From Neoscytalidium dimidiatum (taxonomy: Eukaryota; Ascomycota; Dothideomycetes; Botryosphaeriales; Botryosphaeriaceae), in assembly GCA_037367355.1 (NCBI GenBank), contig CM074699.1, positions 1,488,001 through 1,552,000 of the forward strand: a stretch of 64,000 bases of DNA. The letters are read 5' to 3'. Each line of letters starts with the position of its first letter. Positions within the stretch are counted from its first letter, which is position 1. The notes under the pieces were generated by a model. It saw nothing but the letters and a program-made list of their open reading frames with translations, was not told the DNA's origin and ran no database searches. Shown piece by piece: positions 54,198-64,000 of this stretch. The position numbers and the translations under genes were made by a program.

Positions 54198-55128
54198 GGG
54201 GGCTTGCGTGGCTCGGGAGATGGTACGCTAAGGGGGAAAGCGGGTCGAAGATGACGACACTGTTACGATTGTGATATCCCGTGAATTTGCTGCTTGGATT
54301 TGGCGTTTGTGCTTGGTACAGAGTCCGTTGACAGTGGAGGACCATGAGAGATGGGTGAGAGTCGCGAAGCAGTCATCCGGAGCCACAGCGACAATGAGGC
54401 CTAAGGCCAAGCCCATCGGGATGGACTCTTCGCTTTCTGGGAGCCGCGTTGCAGTGCCGTGAAACGTCTGTGTCATCGTGCATTGCAGTTTCGGGGGCAC
54501 TTCTCCGCATAGGTAGGAAATAGATAGCTTCTTGCACGCATCTTCCCCCGTGATTATCCGCGCGATGCCAGACGCCGCCTTCCGACCTCTCTAGACGCTG
54601 GTCGGCAGTGGTGATGCCGGCTCGCTGGCTCGAGATGAAACGTAGGTGCTGAAACGCAGCAGCTCTGGCTGGAGAAGAGTCAAGCTTTTGCTGCGGAACC
54701 TTGCTCTGATCGGGTGGGCGCACAGCAACTGATTCAGGCACACGCCGATGGAATGGTCCGGGCCGACAGCGCGCCGGGGGGGCTCTTCGTCATAGCGAGC
54801 GATTGCTTGCCCGAGAGCCCTGGCCCGCCGCCTCTGCTCAATTCTCACTCCACAAGCTCGCTTCTCCCTTCTCTGTGTGCGCCAGCAGACGCCTCTCTTT
54901 GCTGGCCGTGCCGCTGACACATTGCGCCGCACTTTGCCCGAGTCTTGCCGCCAATCTGACAACTTCCTCCGTCACCTGCTTCCCTACAAGTTACTTTTCC
55001 ACCTGCCCGTTTTCTCTCACTTTCTATGCTTCGCAGCCTCAACCCCAGACGTCGTCAAGTGACCGTTGCTTTCTAATCTACCTGTTCGCCCTGCATCCTC
55101 CAGTAAATCTCTCGAGCAGCCTGCAAAC
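54198..55128. other. intergenic, deacetylase upstream region
   Basis: It includes the J-protein 3' flank and a pyrimidine-rich leader (54.9-55.1 kb) before the deacetylase start. No gene seen. Confidence 0.6.
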
Positions 55129-57074
55129 ATGACGAACAAGACTCGAGTGGCGTACATGTACGATCCGGACATAGGCTGCTACGACTATGAGCCAGGACAC
55201 TGCATGAAGCCCTTTCGTATCCGGATGACCCACGATCTGGTCATGTCCTATGGCTTGTATAAAAAGATGGAGGTCTATGTACGTCGACCTTGCTTGACAG
55301 AGCCTAGCAACATACTGTGCGTCGAGCTAATCCGATTGCCGCACAGCGCGCAAAGCCGGCTACTGCGCTGGAGATGACCCAATTTCACACCGACGAGTAT
55401 ATTGAGTTCCTCCAGCGCATAACGCCTGACGCCATTGGCTCCTGCCAGCAAGAAGCTCTGAAATACGACATTAGCGGAGATTGCCCTGTCTTCGACGGTT
55501 TGTTCGAGTACTGCTCCATTAGCGCTGGTGGCTCTATGGAAGGGGCCGCTCGTCTCAACCGCGGTCGCTGCGACATAGCAGTGAACTGGGCCGGCGGCCT
55601 GCACCATGCGAAGAAGGGTCAGGCCGGTGGTTTCTGCTACGTCAATGGTACATTTTCCCCAAATTCCTTCCCATGACCATTTTTCCGCGGTTTGCTGATT
55701 CGCGCAGATATCGTCCTGGCAATCCTTGAACTACTTCGTGTCTACCAACGTGTGTTGTATATCGATATAGACATACATCACGGCGATGGGGTCGAGGAAG
55801 CTTTCTACACCACCGACCGCGTTATGACTTGTTCGTTTCACAAGTTCGGCGAGTTTTATCCGGGAACCGGCCACCTTATGGACATTGGCATCGGCAAGGG
55901 AAAGAAGTATGCAGTGAACGTGCCGCTCCGCGATGGTATCACTGATGAGGCCTACCGTGGAATCTTCGAGGCGGTCATCTCAGATATCATGAAATGCTTC
56001 AGGCCTGAAGCGGTCGTTTTGCAATGCGGCGCCGACAGTCTTTCTGGAGATCGCCTTGGAAGCTTCAATCTCTCCATGGAGGGACATGCCAATTGCGTCA
56101 GGTTTGTCAAGAGCTTTGGGCTGCCTACTATGATCCTTGGCGGTGGTGGATACAGCATCCGCAATGTTGCGCGCACGTGGGCATATGAGACAGGACAAGC
56201 TGTTGGAGATACAGTTGGTAAAGTGCTTCCATTCAGCGATTACTATGAGGTGAGTCCAACGGCTATAGTTCTCGGGGACACCTCAACTCAAGGCAGCTAG
56301 TACTATTGCCCGGAATATCTTCTGGACGTTCCTCCTTCGAACATGTCCAACGACAATACACCTGATTATTTGGAAAAGATCCGATCGACAATCTCTGAAC
56401 GCTTACGCACCCTACCGTTCGCCCCATCAGTTCAGATGCAAGACGTTCCACGCCATGGACTAGGCGGTTCTGAAGAGGATGATGATATTCTGGCCGATAT
56501 GGACGCCGATGAAAACATGGACGTTCGCATGACTGAGCTTCGGCGGGACAGAGAAATTGTCAACGACGCCGAATTTTACGACAGTGATGCGGAAGATGAA
56601 AGGAACAAACATCTCGTGACTCGTCCTGAAGAAGCTGAGGCTCTAGATGAAGACATGGCTGACATTGCTGACGCCGAAGACCGCGAGTCCGGCGAGGAGA
56701 GCAAGGAGCCAGCTCCAACTGAGCCGGCCGCGATCAACGGGGACGTAGAGGAGCCATCGAACCCAAGTTCTGGTAGCATCATGGTCCACCCAAGTGAGAC
56801 TTCAGCGGTGGTCCTAGATTCCGCAAATGCCGAAGAATCGACAGTGTTGCCAGGAACCGGAAATACGGCAACGCCACCTAGGAGCCCCGAACTAGAAGAA
56901 GCGTCAGCGGCAGAGATTTCCACCGAGGTTGCAGATACAGCCATGGAGGATGCAGCAGAGCTTCCGGCGACGGCGAATGTGCCGGCCGAAAGTGTTGAGC
57001 AGCCGACGACAGTAACGGCGGAGACAACGGATGTACCGACACCGAGCGAAACGCCGGCGCCAGCGGCCGAGTAG
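55129..57074 (+). CDS. RPD3: class I histone deacetylase, RPD3 type
   Basis: Exons 55129-55278, 55347-55647, 55708-56249 and 56301-57074 (introns 68, 60 and 51 bp) give 588 residues. It removes acetyl groups from histone lysines in nuclear Rpd3/Sin3-type corepressor complexes. The catalytic domain is complete: [20 protein letters not shown] near the N-terminus, the charge-relay pair H136-H137 in GGLHHAKK, zinc ligands D172 and H174 in DIDIHHGDG and D260 in [12 protein letters not shown], and the transition-state tyrosine Y299 in GGGGYS. MEVYRAKPAT and [14 protein letters not shown] favour the RPD3 branch over HOS2. The C-terminal 200 residues form an acidic, disordered tail rich in Glu/Ala/Pro, as in RpdA of Aspergillus, where a C-terminal extension is needed for function. 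The Ies1 gene follows on the same strand. Confidence 0.95.
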
Positions 57075-58214
57075 TTAGACGAAGGAGGAAAGGCGGTTTT
57101 TCGAAATTTTGCATTTTAACTAGCTCGGCGTTCTGGGATGGGGTGAACTGGTATTCAAGAGCTGCATGATCTAGGCGTTCTGGCTATTAAATTACAGTTG
57201 AAAGGGGCGACAAGGCATTGTTCAATGATTCGACGCCTACATCGGAATTCTTTCGGCGATATTTGCAGCTGAAGGTCACTTATACCCTTTTTCAGCAGAG
57301 CATCTGTACTTGTGGGCCTGGCAGGGTGATCTGCGCTGCGTTACTCCCACCAAAGTTAGTGAATTATTTCACAATAGATTGCTTGTGGACGCGACATTCA
57401 CAATTCTCACTGAAGCCCGTCGGATTCTATGCCCGATGTGACAGAGAAACATGATCAATTCAGTGGCTACAGCAATGATGAATTGATTGTAATGAACTCG
57501 CCGAGCATATGATAGCTCTCAAGCAGTGGAAGCAGTCATTTAGACGCGAGTGCTATCAATATAACTGGATATCTTTACCTAGATAAACTTTCAAACTCTC
57601 CCCACAATATTTTATCAACCGTTGCAAATCGAAGGGAGCGAGGCCATAGTCAGGATTATCTACGGCGGGATTACGCGTGGTATTGGTATTTTGAACAAAC
57701 CTATAACGCTGGTTCTGATCCCTTCCAAAAGAACTATTTCTCTGTTTCCGCAGTATTCGAAAAAAAAAAAAAAATAGGAAGAAAAAGCAAGTAGGTGGAG
57801 CACAGGTTCATAGGCTACGAGCAATGCTATCTTGCTTCTTCGTTCTGGACAGTTGAGGCGCCTCACGCTTTCCAAATGGAGTAAGGTGGCCTGCGGGCAA
57901 GAGTGGCACCTGGGGCTGGGGGCGCTGGCCTGCTGGGCATGCTGCGGGCGGGCCGATTATTTCCGGCAGGCGCGGTCCAGGTCTGAGGTCGTAGTCGCCG
58001 CGTCAGGTCGTCGAGCTCCGCGCCTCTTGCATTCCTGCTCGCTGTCTGCCAACCTTCAGCATTGTCGCGCGCCGAGGTTCCGCCTTCGTTCGCATCGCCG
58101 CGTTCACCAAGCCATGTTCCCGTGATTCGTACTACTGATCTCCTCCACCCAGTCCTCAAATCGTAACTTTACCGAACCAAGGAGCTCTGCGAAGCTCAGC
58201 ACCTGAAACCCATC
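57075..58214. other. intergenic between RPD3 and Ies1 genes
   Basis: Tandem-gene spacer with an A14 tract near 57760 (minus-strand T-run) and no supported gene. The final 100 bp serve as the Ies1 leader. Confidence 0.6.
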
Positions 58215-60776
58215 ATGTCACAACCCTCCACGACTTCAGCGCCGCGGTCCGACGAGCCCGATCCCAGGAACAGCCTTCGACACGTCCTCGCAGCCGATCC
58301 GCCCAACCAAGACATGCCTGACGCCCCTACGCCCGTCAAGGCCGAAGCTGGCCAGCCCGCCGCCCAGGACGACCACGACACCACCGACGACCCCAAGTCC
58401 AAGCCCGCCGACGAGCAGCCCATGTATACCGCCACCACCACAACCACTCGTCGCAATGCCAACGGCAGCGTGTCGTCCGTCTACTCGGGCAACAAGATCC
58501 GCCATCTGAAGAAGGAGGATGGCGTCCCGCTCTGGCGCAAGGACATCCAGTACGACTTTCTCCGTCACGTCTTCGACGACCAGACCCGCGTCTTCCACAA
58601 GGTTTCCGATGGCACCTCTGGCCACACTTTCGCGGACATATATCTTGATGCCATGGCCAAGAGCAGCAAGTGTAGCAAGATCCTAAAGGACAAGCTGTTG
58701 ACTGAGCGTGCCGCCGCTATCAACATGGCTATGGTCTGCCTGCTGGTTAATGTCGGCCGTATGAACACCACCTTGAACTGTGAGTCGAAGCGCCTAAATT
58801 CTGCTAGATAATGCTAATAGTTTCCAGTCTTCCCTGAGATGCGCGCACAGCTGCGGACATATCACTCAATCCCTTCGCTCCAAGCCCATCAAGACCCGAA
58901 CGCGTACAAGCAACTACAAGATGCACCCCGTCTCAAATCCATTCTCAAAGGTGCCACCGAGGATACACAGCAGCCCAGCACCATCGAAGAGATCAAGAAC
59001 ACTCCTGTGCCGCGAACAAATCCCGTCAACCTCATTTTTGTCCTCGCACAATACGCCCCTAAGATATCCGAGCTACATTTCTTCCCTCCAAGGGACTTCT
59101 TTGATTTGGTCATGCGGAGTGCCTTGAGCTCCGAGAGTCGCGCAAAAGCATTTCTGTGGCTGATGTGGTGGTACTTGGAGAGCGATTTCTCGGAACATGA
59201 CGCTCTAAACAACCCATTCGGCCCCGGTCAGCCGGGCACACCTGGCGATGCCACCGGGGGAATGCCTATCAAGACACCGCCGTTCAAGCATCTCACCGAG
59301 GAGGAGGCGGCGCTAGAGAACGTTGATACGGAAGAGGAGAAACAATTTGGAGAGGAAAAACGGAAGGAGAGAATAGCAATTCTGGCGACTGATATGGCTC
59401 CCGTGGTGACTGGGCCTAAGCGTGGCATCAAGAAAGGATTCACAAATAATCCGGTCTTCTCCGTCGCGTCCGACGATGGGTCCTTGACGCCTGGCAGGGA
59501 TCACCAATCCCCCGCACCGGGGTCGTTCAGGTCAAGCGGCCGCGCAAAGGCGCCCCTCAAGGCATTGCAAGCAGATTATGGTTCTGACACTGATCGCACT
59601 CGGTCTGCCAGCCCTCCAAGCGTTGCGGGATTCCCACCTAGGATAACACCGAACATGAGGATTAACAACTTGCTCAATGATGATTCACCTGCAACTCCAC
59701 AACCTCCTCCAACCAAGGGGCCTGGAAGAGGCAATTGGGGCCCGCGTTCAAAAGGCACTCCCTCAACTGCCGGTGGTAGTGCACGTCATCCATTCAAAGC
59801 ACATCTCGATGCCGCTTCCCCTTCCATGGCTTTGGGTGGCAATGGCCCACACGGCTTCTATCTTCCCCTCAACGGTGCAGACCCGAGCGTCAATCGGAAG
59901 CGTCCGCCAACAGCGCACCAGATGGCCGTCGAGCAGCACCGCAAGAAGCAAGTCGACTACATCCTCGATCGCAAACTGCGCAATAAGCACCGTGAGGCCG
60001 AGCGTCGCCGCAAGCGCGAAGGCACCTTCTCGCGTGCGTGGAAGCGCCTGAAGCTCATGCCGGATGGCTACGACAGCGAGGAGGAGTTCTACGCCGCGGC
60101 GGCGCTGGCGGCCGAGAACGGCGTGCTGGATCACTCGCCCGTTCGCAAGCCCATCCTCGAGGCCACGCGCTTGGCCGGCCTGACACCCATCGTCGGCCGC
60201 CTCGAGATGGACGACTACGGCGAGGAGATGACGCACTGGTCCCGCATCTTCCGGCAGACCGGCCGCCGCCTCGACCGCTGGGAGGGCAATCCGGACGCCG
60301 TGCCCGTAAAGAAGCGTAAGGACCGCGCCGAGCGCGAGAAGGAAGCCGCGGCTGCGGCGGCGGCCGCTGCTGCCGCCGCTCCGCCCTCGACCCAGCACGA
60401 CCTCGTCTGGGTCGGCGAGGACGCGGTCTCAGCTGTTACTGGGCCCATTCCTTCGGGCAAGGGAAGGCGCGGCGGCAGTGGCGGTGGCAGGAGGAAAAAG
60501 GCGGGCGGCGGCCCGGCGTCGAGCGTGGCGGGCAGCACGGTGGCGGACCCGAGCGAGCGGGGCGACGTGGACAGCGTGGCGGGCTTGGACGTCGGCAGGG
60601 AGAGCAGCGCGGTGCCGATGGAGGATGTAGAGGACGAGGCCAGCATGGTCGTGCCGCAGCAGACGTTGCAGGGGGATGATGAGATGGAGGTGGAGGTGGA
60701 GGATGAGGGTGGGGAGGAGGGTGATGGTGGGGATGAGGGCGAGAGCGAGGAGGACGAGGAGATGGGCGGAGCGTGA
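58215..60776 (+). CDS. IES1: INO80 chromatin-remodelling complex subunit Ies1
   Basis: Exons 58215-58779 and 58828-60776 (48-bp intron, branch GCTAAT) give 837 residues. Ies1 is a fungal-specific subunit of the INO80 nucleosome-remodelling complex. The conserved N-terminal block carries KKEDGVPLWRKDIQYDFLRH, then RAAAINMAMVCLLVNVGRMN and FFPEMRAQLRTYHSIPSLQ. A helical section follows with FFPPRDFFDLVMRSALSSES and AFLWLMWWYLESDF. The middle is Ser/Pro-rich and disordered. A C-terminal conserved block (QVDYILDRKLRNKHREAERR, a DYGEEMTHWSRIFRQTGRRL motif) leads into a poly-alanine run, a Gly/Lys/Arg-rich basic patch and a strongly acidic tail, suitable for contacting DNA and histones. The intron interrupts the conserved NFF motif. 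Identification rests on family recall and domain order. Confidence 0.88.
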
Positions 60777-63700
60777 GGAGGGATGACCGCCACGGTCTCG
60801 CGAAATGGGAAATGGGTGTGTCTGTGGGTAATGGGAGAGTGATGTGCTGCTGTACGGCTGTCCGACCTCTTTCTTTCTTTCTTTCTTCTTTTTAGGGACG
60901 GTGGGTGGGTGGATAAATGAGTGTGGATGAGTCCGGCTTGCTGTTCTACATATCTAATCGGCGGGAGATTGGAAGAGGCCCCCCCCCCCTTTTTTTTTCC
61001 TTGCACAAAATATGAGGTGGATGGGCGTTGTTTCTCTGAGTGGAATCAAAATCTGGAATCTGTTTCAACGGAGGCGGATTCGTTCCTGGTGGAAGATTCA
61101 TGTAGATTTATTTTCTCTTTCTTTCTCTCTCTTCCGCTCTCCCATCGTTGAGGAGGCGGTTGCTTCTTTCTCCCCCGGTTACACGTAGCGAAGCATGAGG
61201 TATAGATAAAAGGCGGGCATGAATCAGATTTTATGAATGGAGATTGCGAGTTATCTTTTGTTTATTGCTCGCTCAAGTGTATTCTCGGTGGAAGGGAAGG
61301 GGGCGCATGAGACAGGGAAATCGACGAGTGGGTGGACGCGAAAAAGCTTGTACGATGCTGTCGAAGCTTAGTGAACTGCCGCCAGGATGTGCTGCGTCAT
61401 CTCTTTGAGATGGGCTGAAGCTTAGAGCATCATACTTCGTCGGGCTCTGATGTGGCTTTCTTCGAAACAGACTGTAGGTTAAGACCTGACGAGCTGCGTG
61501 GTGCGATGGAGCGCGCTGGTAACGGATTGTTGCAGCTAACCCCGTGCCCAGGTGGAATGCTTCTGTCAGATCTGGCTGAATACCAGCACGGTACCTCGGC
61601 AAGGCTTTGGGGTGTCGAAGAAACGGCTCCAGTTGTGGGTGACAAGTCCGCATTTTACGCAAAACGCAGTCTCTAAATCAATAGTTGCGCGGTGTAGTCG
61701 TCTCTTGTCGTCAACTTTGGCTATATGCGTCCTCTGCATCTCCTCTTTAGCCGCGTAGACGATCGCTGCTCGGCTCTTTGGGGACAAGCGAGCCACGGCT
61801 TTGCTTGGTTGAATGCTTGTTGTAGTGTGGCTGGCTTGTGCCGGTACCCGGTTCTTGGGATCATCTTTTTCTTGGTGGAGGAGGGGTTGGTGCTTGGCTT
61901 GCTTGGGAGGCGGAGGAGCGGCGCGGTAGTGGCGTCTTGTGGAACACCATGGCGGTTACTTTGATCCAACATCGTTCGTTGAGTGACTTGATGGGTCTGT
62001 GAGTTCCTTGTCTATGTTGGGGAAGGTAGGTTAGAGGATTGAGGTGAGTTTTCGCGTAAAGTCTCAGGATCGATCGAAGAAAAGAGTTTGGCAGCCAGGC
62101 GGACCTATGCTCCGATTTCTAGCTTTGATTCAATTGCTGGGAAAGCATGAAGACAAAGTGAGGTGAGTCGGCCACGTGGACTGAAGTCTTGACGTGCGTA
62201 TCTTCAACTGTCTTCTTTTTTTTTTTAGTAAAAAAAATATGCATATCAAGACTTCGAATTGTGCCGGGCGCAGTTGCAGTCCTACTCTCTATTGAAAATT
62301 AATTGACTCGCAAGCTTGGAAAGGGAACAAGTGGGACAAGTGACGTTGCAAGAAGACAGCAAAGAGGCCACCGAGAACCAGTCCATATTTGAGCTGGGAA
62401 CCACCCCGGGTAGGCTGTATATGTCTGGTAAAACAGATACTCAGGAATATAAACAAACTTGGTATTGCCGTAATTATCGATCCTTGTGACCTCTAAGCAT
62501 TGAAATGACTGGAAGGCAAAGCAGTGTTAGAGCATGAAAAGGGCGTAAAAGGGGGATGGAGTTGAGTAGGTCTATCGGCCGCTTTGCGTTTGACTCGCCA
62601 GCCTCAATACTGACTTTTGCCGTTTAATCATGCTATGCTTAGCCGATTTAGCGCTTGCCCCTCTCATCATCAAGGGCGTCATATCTCTGTCCGTCACGAG
62701 GCACGACGATCCACGAATCTGAGACGCCCCGCATCATGAAACCGTGGCATCAAAGGGGCAAGGGCCTCAACCGACTCGGTCCGTCCGTTTCGGGCTCGGC
62801 AGAAACGGCCGGACATGATGAGGTCATGGGTACATTCGAGTAGAGGATCTGCTGCTCGTAATGTCCATCAATATTGGCTTCTCGACTCGGTTCGGTCAGT
62901 TGTGAGGTCAGGGCGTCGGTGGTCGAAGCTGCGAGCTACACCAGTATTGGGATGGAGATCGCACATGTTCATGAGGGCGGTGAGCAGCGAGCTGCATGTT
63001 GGATGACAGGGGAAGTGGAGATTGAATCGAGACCCGCCATGTGAACGAGCGAGAGGCTGAATATGAATTTTGACTTGTGCCTTCCAGACCAGGCATTGTC
63101 CTCAACAAATAGCAGGCGCGACAAGCGCAGGATCAGACATGCAGGCAATAGTGGCCTTTGCAGCGGTACACCTACCTGAAGAATAGCAGCTCAGAAGTCA
63201 AAGCGGGAGCGACGGCGAAATTCGTCCAGGCTTTTGCGCTCAGTATCCCCGATGCGACTATTACCCCGTATTCCCGAGCCCTCAGAAACTCTGTTGACGA
63301 GGCGTGGCAATTCGCGCAGTACTTCTCTGCTTGGTCATCCCGCCACGTCGCCGAGACATCCCCCACGGACCGATCCGAGCTACCTTTCTGTTTGCCATGA
63401 GCGCAGCAGCCCAACAATTTCGCCGAGAAGATGCAAGATGGAGTGATTGTCGACAAGTGAATCAATCAGAGGTGAATCAGCGCAAGGCTGGACCCACAAG
63501 GCTTGGAAACGTTCGCTTTGCGGAGCCGGTCGCACCCGTTAGCTGTTGTTGAATTGGGAAGAGTGCCGAAAGAAAGTACGCGCAATGGACGGGGCGGCTG
63601 TCGTGTACCTGTTGATCTCCATAGATAAACTTTGAGTGGGTGCATTTCGACGATTGTTTGCCTGTGCTCGCTGAGGGTTCGTGCTTAGGTTGAGAGGAAA

Positions 63701-64000
63701 TCTTATCGCTTGGCCGCCGGTTAGACTACTGCTACTGCAATGACTGCAATCCTTTCATGCATGGCATTGTGGGACCTCTAGGGTTTTCGACGTGTCGGAA
63801 GGTCAAGCCCGCTCCTACCGCGGGATATGGCGTATCCACTGAGGTGACACTCATGAGACGAGACGGAGTTGCAGGGACTGTCGTAGCTGTTGGCTAAAAG
63901 GTCGACAAACACCAAGATGCTGGATAACAGCTCGACGAGACAGCAATGACGAGCACGATGGGTCCGGACAACCGGATTCTGGAGTCGAAGGATCTTCTGC
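60777..64000. other. 3.2-kb terminal region, no gene supported
   Basis: CTTT microsatellites (60870-60890), C10/T9 homopolymers (60980-61000) and a T11-A7 tract (62216-62240) are present. Short frames at 61273-61972 and 62655-63552 overlap each other without motifs. The window ends in anonymous sequence. Confidence 0.5.

Overview
The window is nuclear DNA from a filamentous ascomycete (Pezizomycotina). The evidence is short spliceosomal introns (mostly 46-70 bp, CTAAC/CTGAC-like branch sites), an intron-containing serine tRNA, a fungal-type U6 snRNA, and families typical of moulds: RTA1-like, PTH11/rhodopsin-domain, Zn2Cys6, fungal-specific transcription-factor domain, GH28, GH78. The class (for example Dothideomycetes) cannot be fixed from the sequence. 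I joined exons by hand from splice signals and reading phase, so gene models are predictions.

Left part (1-25.6 kb): an 11-bp minisatellite and tRNA-Ser(GCU), an RTA1-like membrane protein, a Zn2Cys6 regulator that looks broken, a broken GH78 alpha-L-rhamnosidase-like gene, a PTH11-type receptor-like protein, an intact endopolygalacturonase, a frameshifted short-chain dehydrogenase, a PLC-like phosphodiesterase, an LRR protein and a small secreted protein with an 11-bp minisatellite upstream. The regulator, rhamnosidase and polygalacturonase together suggest a pectin-utilisation neighbourhood in which two of three members carry frameshifts.

Middle (25.6-47 kb) is gene-poor: a second PTH11-type protein, a GC-rich simple-repeat region without a convincing gene, U6 snRNA with a downstream B-box, a C2H2 plus fungal-specific-domain transcription factor, a frameshifted gene of unknown function, a seven-helix membrane protein and a truncated nucleotide-sugar dehydrogenase-like protein.

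Right part (47-61 kb) is a more conserved housekeeping block: a long disordered protein ending in a ZZ-like zinc finger, a small conserved-looking membrane protein, a J-domain protein with two micro-exons, an RPD3-class histone deacetylase and the INO80 subunit Ies1. The last two are adjacent chromatin genes on the same strand. The final 3.2 kb has no gene I can support.

No CRISPR array, rRNA or recognisable transposon was seen. I found no clearly undescribed multi-gene system. The strongest unusual signals are a perfect 24-bp inverted repeat inside a long intron, at least five single-site frameshifts concentrated in accessory genes, and the NAD-domain-only dehydrogenase relative.
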